A stretch of 50,000 nucleotides of DNA. It comes from Neocallimastix lanati (nom. inval.). Its lineage: Eukaryota > Neocallimastigomycota > Neocallimastigomycetes > Neocallimastigales > Neocallimastigaceae. The position numbers were made by a program, and so were the translations under genes. The notes under the pieces were generated by a model. It did no database searches. It saw only the letters and a list, made by a program, of their open reading frames with translations, and had not been told where the DNA came from. Location of the stretch: assembly GCA_016946835.1 (NCBI GenBank), contig JACVTC010000049.1:1027501-1077500 (forward strand), read 5' to 3'. Positions within the stretch are counted from its first letter, which is position 1. Each line of letters starts with the position of its first letter. Of this stretch, positions 25,010 to 38,217 are shown in pieces.

Positions 25010-25480
25010 TCCTTGATTGGAACATTGGTTTTCTAAATGTTATCTTTTCCGTTAATTTCAAATGAAATATTTTAAGGATATTGAAATTCTTTTATTAAAA
25101 AAATTTTGTATTATTTCTAAATATTGTCCAATATCAAATAGTACTGTAAATACTGTCATCACAGATATGAATAATATAGAATTCAAGTACGAATTCTGAT
25201 AGTAGTAACGAAGTGTATAATATTAATTATATTAACTATAGAAATACTATTGTTAATAATAGTAGAAATAGTGATAGTGAAAATAGAATTATTAATATTA
25301 GTAATAGTGAAAATTATAATATTGTTACTTCCAATGTAGTGAATAGTTCAATTGGTGAAAATCGTGGTAATTTAAGTAATTTTATGAATAATGAGTGTGT
25401 AAATATATATGTGACGTGGTCCCGATGATATAACTACCTTCTTGGTGGAAGAGATACAAAGCATAATTGATTTAAATTTA
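23855..25480 (+). mobile_element. Divergent, heavily decayed LINE fragment (copy D)
   Basis: It follows the poly-A tail of copy A almost directly. Pieces in shifting frames match the LINE from just before the FADD motif to the C-terminus: IINDIF..., KRCCGG with FADDIVLCAP (23950-24000), APLLGSNKER (24382-24410), LKNGKTRNV (24586-24610), FSIGFRWVRRARGG (24850-24890), DCPERCSCCY zinc knuckle (24945-24975) and YLLGGRD (25437-25456). Poly-A runs at 24783-24810 and 24975-25005 interrupt the coding sequence. A 25177-25428 open stretch is Asn/Ser-rich. The left part (23855-23900) is not clearly LINE. No RT could be made from this copy. Confidence 0.7.
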
Positions 25481-26165
25481 AAATATAGGAATGGGATATT
25501 TTTGTTTAAGAACCAAATCATTTACTGATGATTATTCAAAAAACGCTATTCCTGGGTGCGATCTACGCCTCTTTTTTTTACAGAAATTGTGCCTCGGGCT
25601 AGTATTAGTACTCGACAAGGACAAGGGGAGGGGTTAACTATTCCAGAAAGTATAAGGGCAAACTAAACCAAGGAGCATCAACGCTGAAAATGAAAGTTAA
25701 GACAGGCTAGCAGGGTGGATGCCTCTCTCTCTCTATGAAAGGAGAAGACCCTAATTTCTTTTTCAGATCGTCAATTCAAACCCTAATCCGTAAGAAGGTG
25801 AGGCTCATTGCCTATGAACTTTTTTCTTTGAATTTATTTTATACATTTTATTTTTTTGAATATTACTTTTTTTTTTTTTATTTCTTTTATTTCGCGTTAC
25901 TATTTCATTTATTATTATATTCAATTTGGACAAATAATAATTTATATTATTTTATTAATTCTGTGTTTTTTTTTTTTTTTTTATTGTTTTTTTATTAAAA
26001 TTAAAAGTATTCATATATTTTATATATGAATAAATAAATAAAAATTTAAAGTTCGCAATGAAATAGTGAAGTTTAGTAGTACTGTTGTTAATTCCTTCAT
26101 CTTCATCCCTACCCATTTTACGAACAGCACCGTTCCAAACACAAAACTCTCATACTAAGTAAGTA
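25481..26165. other. GC-richer region downstream of copy D, origin unclear
   Basis: Higher complexity than the neighbouring DNA up to about 25820, then A/T runs, then a second island at 26050-26160. 25590-25665 reads EIVPRASISTRQGQGEGLTI and may be the decayed LINE C-terminus (compare SVDVVTIRQRR in copy B). 25721-25775 repeats a sequence at 23855-23895. The 26050-26160 island is open on both strands: plus KVRNEIVKFSSTVVNSFIF, ending TAA just before GTAAGTAAGT; minus, after a TTACTTAG acceptor, YESFVFGTVLFVKWVG or VWNGAVRKMGRDEDEG. I cannot decide which is real. Confidence 0.3.
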
Positions 26166-26171
26166 AGTAAT

Positions 26172-26209
<38 letters not shown>

Positions 26210-26552
26210 GTTTTTTCTTGTGGTTCAAGGGAGAGAGTTTAATGGATACCAACCACTATCTATTTTAAAAAGATGTTTACTTTTTTTTTTTTTTGTTGTT
26301 GTTTTCTATTATTTTTAGATTTAAATGTGGTGATCATATTACTTCACATAGAATCCATCACACTGAAAAAAAATTTTTTTTTTTTTTTCTAACTTAAATA
26401 AAAGTAATACATAAAAATTAAATCATCTATTTTAATAAAGTACTGGATGCATCATTATCATTGTTTAACTTTATATTTCTTCCTTTTTTTTTTTTTTTTC
26501 TATACTTAAATCTTAATCATGAATTAAAGCTAAATAAAATATATTCCTTAAA

Positions 26553-26590
<38 letters not shown>

Positions 26591-26736
26591 GTATTGTTAT
26601 TTTTATTATAGTAATATTTTTTTTAATAATTGGTGGTGTTTTTTATTGTTATAATTATTATTAATTTTTAATTATTATTCCTTGAAAGAAAGAAAGAAAG
26701 AAAGAAAGAAATTATTAATAAACATTTCTTACAATA

Positions 26737-26767
<31 letters not shown>

Positions 26768-27067
26768 GGAATAAAAAAAATAGAATGAAGAAAAAAGAAA
26801 GAAGGAATAAAATATATATATATGAATAAAAAAAAAACAAGGAATAAAATATATATATGAATAAAAAAAAAAGGAATAATATATATATATATATATATAT
26901 GAATAAAAAAATAAAATAAAAAAAATAAAGAAAGAATATATTTTTAAAAAAAAAAAAAATATATATATATATATATAAAGTATTTTAAGTATGGTTTAGG
27001 ACCCTTTATTACTTGTTTAAATGTTACCAATCGTTATTACTTGTTTATCTATGAAAATATCGATATT

Positions 27068-27099
<32 letters not shown>

Positions 27100-27510
27100 T
27101 ATACAAAAGAACATGACAATCTTAGAATTAAAAAAAAAAAAATTAAAAAAAAAAAAAAAGAGAAGTAGCATAAATAGAAGGATTTCATCCCAGAGGAAAA
27201 GGATAAAATCTTCCTCTTGCATCTTTTCTCTTTCTTTTTCTCTTAATAGTTACTATAATAAAAGAAGGAAGGAAGGAAGGAAGGAAGAAAAATAAAATGA
27301 AATAAAAAATTTATATATATTTAAATATAAATATAATTAATTATAACAAAGAAAAATAAAAATTAAAATTAAAATATTTAAGAAAAAAAAGATTTATATA
27401 TATCTTTAAATATTTATTTTTTATTTATTTTTTATTTAATTATTTTAATATAAATTTTTATTTGATTTTTATTTAATTCTTTTTATATTCATTTATTAGA
27501 TAAAAAAATG

Positions 27511-27640
<130 letters not shown>

Positions 27641-29003
27641 TCATTAATTAATTAAAAATAAATTTGATGAAAAAAAAAAATGAAAATGAAAATGGATTTC
27701 ATTTTTAAAATTTTTATTGTACGACATTAAAATTTAAAACCAAAAAAAAAATAAAAAAATTTATTAATTTAAAAAAAAAAAAAAAAAGGAAAAAATAAAA
27801 TTAATTTAGATAAGTTAGTAAGATTAAAAAAAAAAAAAAAACGAAAAACTCCACCTTCCTATATCTCATAATACCATAATAATTATATTTTTATTTTTTA
27901 AATAGAAAAAAAAAAAAAAAAAAAAAAACTTAAAATATAAAAAAAAAAAAAAACTTTAATATTTAAAAAAAAAAAAAAAAAATTGATACCACAAGTACAA
28001 AGATAGATTTGCGGGGATAGAATAATTATTTAGCAGCATAGGATAAATTTTAATAGAAATTAGAAATATAAATCTTATGTAATTTATATATATATATATA
28101 TATATATATTTTAAAAAAAGAAAAAAAAAAAACATAATAATGATATAAACAATTATTATTATTGAAATTTACCTTATATAATATATAATAATTCAATCTT
28201 TATTTATTATTAAATAGAATTATTATTAATTCTTTACTTTTTAACTTTTCCCACAACTCTTTTATTGTAAAAAAATAAAAAAATAATTAAAAGGAAATAA
28301 AAATAAGAATTAATATAAATAAAAAAAAAACTATATACATATATATTTTATTACATTTTATACTATATATAATTTAATAAAACTTTCAATAATATATATA
28401 TATATATAAAAAAAGGTTTAAGTTCCTTTCAATGAATAATGGATCCTCTTCACTTTAATGAATGAAGATTAAGCTTTTCATTTCTTTTTTTTTTTTTTAT
28501 ATTATTTTTAAATTAATTTTTTTTTTATTTTTTATTATTTTTTTATTATTTTTATTTTTTTATCATTATTATTATTTCTTATACTTTTCATATATTTTTT
28601 TTATTTCTATTGTATATCTAGTATGAGATTAATAATAATTAAAAATCTAATCCTTTCATATATAATTAAAAAAAATTTAAGTTAAGAAATAAATTAAAGA
28701 TTAATGATTAAAAGTTCTTTCATTAATTTATCATAATACATAAAATATTAAAATTTAAAAATATAAAATATAAAATATAAAGAAAATTTTATAATAAAAA
28801 AAAAGTGAAAAACATATATAATTTATATTCTATTTTATTTTTTTTTTTTATAAATTTATAATATATTTTTTTTATAAAGTTGGCAAATATACCGATGAAT
28901 AATAATGATATTAATATTATTAATCATAATACAAGGATTCTTTTATATATATATAAATATTACCTTTTTTTTTTTTTTTTTTTTTTTACTATATTAACTA
29001 AAA

Positions 29004-29039
<36 letters not shown>

Positions 29040-29790
29040 TTTCATTTTTTTTTTTTTCACCATATTAATTACAAATATATATGTACTTCTACATATATTA
29101 ACATCATTTATTACTTTTTTTTCAAAAATATATTTCTTAGTTTATAAGGAGCTGCTACTTGTTGTGGTACTTTTATTTTTCCATTTTATTTTATTTTTTT
29201 TAAACGAAAAATATATATATTTATATATCTATATATCCATATTCATATCCATATTTATAGATATTATAATAAGAATGAATAAAATTGTTCTTAATAATTA
29301 TAAAGTTGTAAGTAAAGCAAAAAAAAAAATAAAAAATAATAATAATTATTATTCAGACGAATATATTAACAAATGAAATTATATATATATATACACAAAG
29401 TTGCTTTTTTATCCATAAATTTAAACTTTTAAAAATTACAAATATATTTAAGAGAATTTCGAGATTTCAATTGTAAACCTTTATTTATTTATTTATTTTA
29501 AAATTAATTTTAAAGGAAAAATACATAATTTCTATATAATAATTAATTTAAAATAATAATTTTTTTTTTTTTTATTTTTAATTTTAACATTAGTCCATTC
29601 AAAAAATTTCTCTTCTTTCCTCTTTATTACATCTCAATAATAAATATATCATAATTTATAAAGTTAATTTTATGATTTTCAACAATAAAACTTTTAACCA
29701 ATGTGTGAAATGTTAATTTCATCCCTGTTTATTATAATTATTTTCTTTTTTAATTATATATAAAAAATAAAATTTATTAACAATTTAATG

Positions 29791-29978
<188 letters not shown>

Positions 29979-31111
29979 CTAATTAATTTAATGATATAAT
30001 ACCCAAATACATATTACATATTGATAAAGATATTACGTATTAATACTATATACATAAATACTATTAAATATGAATAATTTATTCAAAAACGTAATGCCTT
30101 ACGTATTTATTTCCATTAATAATAAAATTTATTTTATTCTATAAATTTCTACTTTATTACTTTTTTTTTTTTTCTATCTTTTAAAAAACTTTTTCATCAT
30201 TATTAATACTTATATTTCATCATATATTATTATTACAATACATATTGTATTATTAAATGATCTAATATAAATTTATATCTATTAATATTTATATAAATTT
30301 ATACACTTCTAATATATATTTACAATTAATTCTATTATATATAAAAATTTAATAACACTTTTCAATAATTTATGATACAATATTTAATACTATTAATAAA
30401 ATAGAATATAATAATTTTTATATATATTTAATAATATTTATTAATATTTTATAATACTTATTAATATTTATTAATATTTATTAATATTTTATATATATTT
30501 AATATTATTTATTAATATTTTTAATAATATTTATTAATATTTAATAATTCCAATATATTTAATTCAATATTAATAATTTATTAATTCTTTTTCAATTTTC
30601 ACTTTCTCCATCAATCTTTCATTATTTCTCCATATTTAAATATTCTCCATCAATTGTTAGACATTCTCCATTCTCCATCCTTCATCTGATATGTAAAAAA
30701 AATTCTGCATCTGTTTCATCTATATTTTTTATATTAATGTGTTTAAATTCATTTTTTTTAAAATCTATCTTTCATTTTATAGGTTTTGTTCTCCTTGAAC
30801 TTTATTATCTATTATTTTTTTTTTCCTTTAAATTTGTTTAATAGTTTAGTTTTTTATATATTTTTTTAACTATTTTATATTCTACAGACATCTATTAATA
30901 TCTATAAATTTATCTTTTATCCTAATTTATATTTATATCTATATCAATATCTATATCTATATTGTTCTATCTTTTTTTTTTTTATTTTTTTTTTAATATT
31001 ATTGCTTCTTATATGAGATGACTTTGACTAAAACAATATATATATATGTTATATTTATATATAAAAGCTTCATTTTAATATATATATATAATTATAATTA
31101 ATAATCAACAG

Positions 31112-31526
31112 GAAAAGGAAAAGAGAAATAAGTTAAAACCTACGCTTTGCGGCATACCAAATGGAAGGTGTCACCAATCATTCCCTTGAAAGTTTAATAA
31201 GCTTAAAAAGTTTAAATATTATTAAAAATTAAAAATCGATTAAAAAATTAAACATATATAAAATAAATGATTAAATAATTATAATAAATTAAATGATGAA
31301 GTGATTAAATAAATTTGAAAATAAGTAAATGAATACCAATTGTAATTAAATAAAAGACTTTTTAAATATATTTTCTTTTTTTTAGTATTAATAAAATAAT
31401 AAAGATGATTAATATTGTATTAAATAGTATTAAAATAAAAAATAAAATAAATATAAATTATTAGTATATATTAAACAATTAATAATATTTTTTAAAAAGA
31501 TTTTGTTTAGACCAATAAAAAAATTT

Positions 31527-31569
<43 letters not shown>

Positions 31570-31793
31570 TTATTAATTGATTAATTGAGGATAATTTGAC
31601 TACCGCTGAATTTTTCCTTTTTTAGAAATAGATTAGGTTAAAGAGAAAAAGGCACCTTTACAAGACCTTGATTATTTCTTTTTTTTTTTTTTGGTTTTTT
31701 TTTTTTTCAGCCTGGGATGAACAAGAGAGGAGAAAGGAGAGAACAATATTAGGCTCTGCAGTCTCTCCCATAAATAAGTATATCAGATTCTGA
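31112..31793 (+). other. Candidate 3' exons of an unrecognised spliced gene
   Basis: Three segments bounded by splice-like sites have compatible phases. 31112-31167 follows ATCAACAG, reads EKEKRNKLKPTLCGIPNG and is followed by a weak donor GTGTCA. 31626-31636 lies between TTTTTCCTTTTTTAG and GTTAAAG. 31711-31793 follows a 14-T tract plus CAG and reads WDEQERRKERTILGS then AVSPINKYIRF, stopping at TGA 31791-31793. Joined, they give one open frame of about 49 codons. I do not recognise the protein. The first donor is poor and no upstream exons were found, so this is a hypothesis. Confidence 0.25.
31527..31571 (+). repeat. (TTTA)n microsatellite, short
   Basis: About 11 units, same orientation as the longer arrays. 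Confidence 0.9.
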
Positions 31794-31809
31794 TATACCG
31801 TTTCGGTAT
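31779..31809 (+). repeat. Two adjacent, overlapping small hairpins
   Basis: TATATCAG-ATT-CTGATATA (31779-31797, 8-bp stem) overlaps ATACCG-TTT-CGGTAT (31795-31809, 6-bp stem). They sit at the end of the candidate exon and just after its stop codon. Confidence 0.8.
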
Positions 31810-34800
31810 CGTTAAGGACCTCTCACTAAGATTTTGATTATAATAAAAAAAAAAAAAAAAAAAAATCATTTTTTGCTTATATTTTTTTTTCAATATAATG
31901 TAATTTGTCACTGCATCATCACTCATAATATATTGTATTTGTATTTTCTTATATTTTATATATCTATATATAAAAATTAGTTTAGAAAAAAATATGAATA
32001 AAAAAAAAATACTTTTTTTTTTTAATGAATTAATAAAGTTCTATTCTATTAATAAAACTACTTTCATTCATATATATAATAATAAAAATTAAAATCAAAT
32101 ATAATTTTTATAATTTTTTCTTTATTTTATTCATATATTATTGATAATGTTTAAATGAAATTTATTAATATTTTTTTTTTAAGAAAAACGGAAGAATGAA
32201 ATCATAAAATCATATAATTAAAAGTCTCCCTACTTTTTAGTTGATTGTTTTTTAATTTTTTTTTTTGTATGTACATTAATATCATAATATTCTTTTTTTT
32301 TTTTTTTTTTTTTTTAATTAAAATTTTAAACATTTATTATACTATTATTAATATTATTATAAATTTTAAAATTACCAAAAAAAAATAATATAATAACCTA
32401 ATCCTTCTAAATGTTAATAATTAAAGGTTAGATTAATATATATAGTATTTTTTATAATATGAATGCCATGGAAGTATAGATATAAAATAATAATAATAAT
32501 AAAAAAAACTAAAAATAGCAATACAATGATAGATAATTATAAGTAATTACTAGATTATTCAGTTTTGAGAAAAAATGTAATTAAATTTTTATGATTATCA
32601 TGAAAATATAGTGTAATGCCTATAAGTGAAACCCCTTTTTAATTTTATTTTTTACAAATTAAATAAATGTAAAAGTTTATGTAATTATATTTTAATAATA
32701 AATTTTAAGTAAACGTAACAATAAAAAAAAAAATTAATAATATGAATTAACAAAAAAACCTATTTCTTTAGAATGGATTAAAATAATTATTAATATTTTC
32801 TTTGATTAGAATTTTTGATGGTTATAATTACAAAACAAAAATTTATATAATATTTTTCAATTTCGTTATATATATTTTATGTAAAGCACTTTTATTTATA
32901 TATTTATATAAATTTATATAGAAATAATAATAAAAGTAAAAAAAAATAAATAATATAATTGTAATATTTTTTTTTTTTTTTTTGGTTTATATTTGTATAA
33001 AAATTAGAAGTAACTTTTATTTTTATTTTAAAGTTGCAAGCCTATTATTTATATGCGGATTAATATTTAAATTATAATTTTAATGTAACAAAACTTAATA
33101 TATAAAAAAAAATTATTTGGTAATTGTTAGATCATCCATTCAATTTAATAAAAATAAATATAGAAAAAATTTTTTTTTTAAAAATTTTTTAATAAATAGA
33201 AATAGTTAATAATTAAATAGATATAATTAATAATAATATTAAAATAATAATTATATATTTTCATTCATAAAAAAGTTGAAAGGTTGACATCCAATGATTT
33301 TTAAATTATAACAGGGTTTATTTCCTATTTTTTTTTTAAAAAAAAAGTTAAACATTTAAAAGAAAAAGAAGAAAAAAAAAGACTTTTTTTTTTATAATTA
33401 TGCCATTATTATTTTTATATAATAAAAAAAAAATAAAAATAAATTTTTAGTTTTTTTAAAATTTATATTTAATTAAATTAGTTATATATTATAATACATT
33501 GCTAATATATTATTTTTATTAATATATTTTCTTAATTAAAATGATAAAAAATATTAAAAAAAAAAATTAAAAAAAAAAAAAATAATTAAATGTTTAAATT
33601 GAAAAAGGTGCTTCATTTTTTTTTTTATTTTTTTTTATTTTTTTAGTTTTAATTTCATTTCATTTCATTTTATTTTTATTTAAAGTTAGATTATGATAAT
33701 TTAATAAATATTGAATATAGTAAGATATGTGTATAAATAGTTTGATGATCTGATAAAGTTGGCAGTTGACTCTTTTTTTTTTTTTATTTATTTCATTTTA
33801 TATCATTTTATTTTATTTTATTTTATTTTATTTTTTTTTTTTTAGTAAAGTTTGGGGCAATTATAATAAAATAAAAAAAAGAAAAATAAGATTAAAGTGT
33901 TCATATGAAATTAAAGTTTAATAATTCTGATAATTATTTTTATGTTATGTAATAATTTATATAGATACTATCAATATTATTTATGAATTATTTATCATTA
34001 GTATAAATTATTATTATTTATTATTAGTAATTTATATATATTTTAAATTTCAATAGAATCTTTATTCTGAGATTTTTTTTTTTAATCTTTTAATCCTAAT
34101 TGTATTTATATAAATAACTTGTATTATTTATTATTTATATATATAATTTATAAAATTTCATTATCATTTGCCATTCTAACCAAAAGATTATTATATATGC
34201 CATATCTAATATATAACTCTATTTAACTATTGAATTCTATACTATAGAACATAAAAAACTCTATAGAGAATACTAATTTTTTTTTTTTTTTTAACTTTAT
34301 TTCATTACATAATTAATTAATAAAAATTAATAAAAACTTTTTTTTTTTTTTTATTTAATATATGTATAAAGATAAAACTTAAAAATGTTTAAAATCATTC
34401 CCTTTTTTTTTTTTTTTTTTTTTATTTTGACTTTTTGATTAATTAATTCATAACAAGTAGAAAAGCAAATTATAAATAAATAATAAAAAAAAAAAAATAA
34501 ATAATGCGGAATTTATTAATATGATAATCATTAATAAAGGAAATTAATAAAAGTAGAAGAATAATGACAATTAATAGATTTATTTAATATTAAATAGAAA
34601 TAAACATATTTAAATTGGAATATATATGTCATATTCTCTCTATATAAATACACAAATACACATATTAAAAGATATTATTTTAAATGAATGCATTAATTAA
34701 AAAAAAAAAAAACATTAATTTATAACATTCTTTTATTTAATTATAGGAAAAAATAAATAAGAAAGAAAAAATAATTTTTTTTTCCTATGTATCGAGTCCA

Positions 34801-35751
34801 TGAATTTTTTTTTTTTCTTTCTCTTTTTTCTTTTTTTTTGAATAAAATATGAACTCTAATTTCTAATGAAAAAAGGTCCATTATGAACATGACGTGATAT
34901 TAAATAAAATTTATATATAAAATAAATATCGGGGCCTAAAAACTAAAAAAAAAAAATATATATATATTTTGTAGAATTTAAATTAAAAAAATAGAATTTT
35001 TTTTTTATTTTAAACTTTTAATGAATATATATTATATATAATATTCTTATTTTTTAAAAATTTAAAATTTAATTATAGTGAAAAATTATATATTTTATTA
35101 TATATATATATATAGAGTTTATTAATGAATTAATAAAAGAATTATGAAAGATAGGAAATATTGTTAGTGTTATTATTATATACTAGAATTAATAACTATT
35201 TTATTAGTATTGGGTGTAGAATGAAACTTTGTAATATATTTATTTAATAAGGTATCCATGTAACCATCTTTTTTTTTTTTTTTTTTTTTTTTTTTGCCTT
35301 ATCATTATCAATGGCTTTAATATATAAATAGAGCTATGGATGACACTAAAATATAAATAATATAAAAATATAAAAATTATATTTTGTATTAAAATATTAG
35401 GGGCAACGTTTAATTTACATTAAATTTATATATGTAAAAAAAAAGAAGATATAATTTATTTTTATAGTAGTAATATTAATAATTAATAATTATAATAATT
35501 TATAAAATTTAAAAATAAAAAGTTAGTAAAAAAATAATTATTAAATAATAATAAATTAATAATAATTAAGATTAAGTTTTTTTTTTTTTTTATTTTTTTT
35601 ATTTTCTTTATTTTATTTTTTATTTAATTATTTTATCACTTAAATAAAAATAAAAGTTAAAATTTTTAATTCTAACACTTAAACTTTATTTTTTTTTTGA
35701 GCTAATTTAGCTTTAATTTGTAGAAAAATAATAATTATTCATAATTATTTG

Positions 35752-35752
35752 A

Positions 35753-35783
<31 letters not shown>

Positions 35784-35813
35784 CTCTCTCTCTCTTTCTC
35801 TATATATATATAT
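35752..35813 (+). repeat. Compound microsatellite (AC)n(TC)n(TA)n
   Basis: About 15 AC units pass directly into TC units, with one TTTC interruption, and then into TA units. Confidence 0.95.
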
Positions 35814-35839
35814 TTAATTAAATTTATTATTGCTCTATT

Positions 35840-36082
35840 TTAAATTAGGTTATACCAATGATTTCTGGTAAAGATTTTACCAGAAAAAAGAAATTTGATT
35901 ATGAAGTATGACATTAACACCTGAAAAATAAATTTTTCATTAAATAATAATGATAATGATGCCAAATTTGATTTTAAAATGATCCTTACAGAAAATGACA
36001 GGATATTATTCAATTTTTTTATTGCTTTTATTAATCCAAATTCCAACTTTTTTATGGCTAAAATAACAAAAAAAAACATCAA
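35840..36082 (-). CDS. Hypothetical ORF or exon, 80 codons
   Basis: The open frame from ATG 36082 reads MMFFFVILAIKKLEFGLIKA... and ends ...SGKIFTRNHWYNLI. It is basic and hydrophobic, with no recognisable domain. The first residues lie in a T-run ending TTTTGTTATTTTAG, a good acceptor, so the real exon may begin at CCATAAAAAAG near 36059. GTAAGG occurs inside as a possible donor. It contains an 11-bp inverted repeat at 35862-35886. It may be an exon, a pseudogene or chance. Confidence 0.2.
   Translation of the reverse strand: MMFFFVILAIKKLEFGLIKAIKKLNNILSFSVRIILKSNLASLSLLFNEKFIFQVLMSYFIIKFLFSGKIFTRNHWYNLI
35862..35886. repeat. Perfect 11-bp inverted repeat, 3-bp loop
   Basis: TTTCTGGTAAA, then GAT, then TTTACCAGAAA. 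No T-run follows directly, and it lies inside the hypothetical minus-strand ORF. Confidence 0.95.
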
Positions 36083-37598
36083 CTTTTATTTTTATTTTTT
36101 TTTTTATGGAAAAATAATATTTTTTATTATATAAATCAATAATAATTATTTATTATTATTATTATTATTATTAAAGAAGGTGTTGGAAAGATTAATAAAT
36201 AAATGAATAAATGAATAAATAAATAAATAAAAACAATTTTAACTTTATTTAGTTATATATGAATAAAATATAAAAACAAAAACAAAAATACAAAATAATG
36301 TATTAGAAACTGTTACATTATTAATAATAATTGAAATAAATAAATAAATAAATAAATAAAAAATAATTGAAATAAATAGATAAATAAATAGATAAATAAA
36401 TAGATAGATAAATAAATAATGTAGAAGAATACGTAGCTGAAGAAGGCAATTAAAAAACTTTAACAGAAATAAAAAAAAAGCTATTAGTGTTGTGTAACCT
36501 GAAAGTAGAAATCGTTGCTTCTATAAAACATAAATAGTCAAAATCTATTATTTACAGATAAATCAATAGATTAGAAATATATTAATAATATGCAGATCAA
36601 TATATATTATAAATATATTATAAATATATGATAAATATAAATAAAAGTTTATTTAGAGTTTATTTTTAATAATTAAAAAAATTTTTTTTTTATAATTAAA
36701 TTGTAATAAAAATTTTATTTTTAAAAAAGAGAGATTGAAGGTTCAATGCTACAAGTTACAAATAGATCATTTTTTTTTTACTCTATTTTATTTTATTTTA
36801 TTTTATTTAAAGAAAGTGATTATGAAGCTCTGAATAAGGCTATTCACCATTCTATTTATTGATACAAATATCATGCCTTGCATTTTTTTTCCTACTGCTT
36901 ACTATTTGAAATATACTTGAATTAGTTAAAATATCTGATTCTATATAATGAATCGTCAAAAAAAAAAAAGATTTAAACAGAATAATTTAATGGATAATAA
37001 TTTTAATTTAAGCAATTCTAAAATAATCATAATCATAATCATCATAATTTCATTTATATTTCTAATATATAATCTATATAATGGCTATCATATATATAAT
37101 GAATTATAAATGAATAAATGTCATTTTATTATAAATTATTGATTCATATATCAATTTGTATTATTTATTTATAATTCTTTTCTTTTCTGTTTTTTTTTTT
37201 TTTTTTATATTATTTATTATTCTCTTCTATTTTATTCTTTTCTGTTTTATTCTTTTCTTTTTTTTATATATTCATTTATTTATCATTACTTTTACTTTTA
37301 TTATATTATATATTATAATAAATATTATATATCATTTTTTTCTATGTTTATTTTTATTAATAATAACGACAAAAAACATTAATCATTTTTATTAAATAAT
37401 ATTATTCGAATTAAAATTAATAATAATTATATTATTAATATTATTAATGTTTTTATTGTTATTATGAATTTTCATTATTACTTTTATTTATATTAATCAT
37501 TCATTCTATCTAAATTAATTATTAATAAATGGTTGATAATATTTTTTTTATTTGATTGTATGTATAAATTACTAATTAATACTAATTAATTTTATATA

Positions 37599-37865
37599 TA
37601 AATAATAAATAATAAATAATAAATAATAAATAATAAATAATAAATAATAAATAATAAATAATAAATAATAAATAATAAATAATAAATAATAAATAATAAA
37701 TAATAAATAATAAATAATAAATAATAAATAATAAATAATAAATAATAAATAATAAATAATAAATAATAAATAATAAATAATAAATAATAAATAATAATAA
37801 TAATAAATAATATATAATAAATAATAAATAATAAATAATAAATAATAAATAATAAATAATAAATA
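37599..37865. repeat. Heptamer-type (AAATAAT)n array
   Basis: About 267 bp of a 7-bp unit, A-rich on the plus strand, with one irregular stretch near 37790-37815. It is the longest heptamer array in the window. Confidence 0.9.
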
Positions 37866-38034
37866 AATAATATATATAAAAGTTTATTAATTAGTTCAGA
37901 TTCAAAAATTAATAATTACTATTAAAATTTTTCTAATTAAATTATATAGTATTATATATATAATAAGTTGAATATCTCAATTACTTTAATATGATTGGAT
38001 CAAACTAACAGTTCTTTATTCATTAAAGATTTTT

Positions 38035-38217
38035 TTGTATATTAAAATAATTATTATAATTATTATTATTATTAATTATTATATATGTAATAAAATTAAT
38101 TATTTATTTTTTACTTCATTATATTGTTATAAATTAATATATGGAAATACCAAATTAATTCCAATATATTCCAAAAATAGGTATATTTTCAAAATTATTG
38201 AGTTGAACAGCGAATAG
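38035..38217 (+). other. Short open frame, possibly a decayed gene piece
   Basis: The frame has no ATG at its start (TTG). After an isoleucine run it reads CNKINYLFFTSLYCYKLIYG and then NTKLIPIYSKNRYIFKIIEL. The second half looks more protein-like than the surroundings, but no family is recognised. Confidence 0.15.

Noticed and set aside
26219-26262. GGTTCAAGG as a tRNA B-box (also GGTTCAATG near 36741)
   Set aside because: No A-box at the right distance and no cloverleaf could be drawn.
35752-37865. Regular repeats as a CRISPR-like array
   Set aside because: The units are 2 or 7 bp without spacers; these are microsatellites in a eukaryotic genome.
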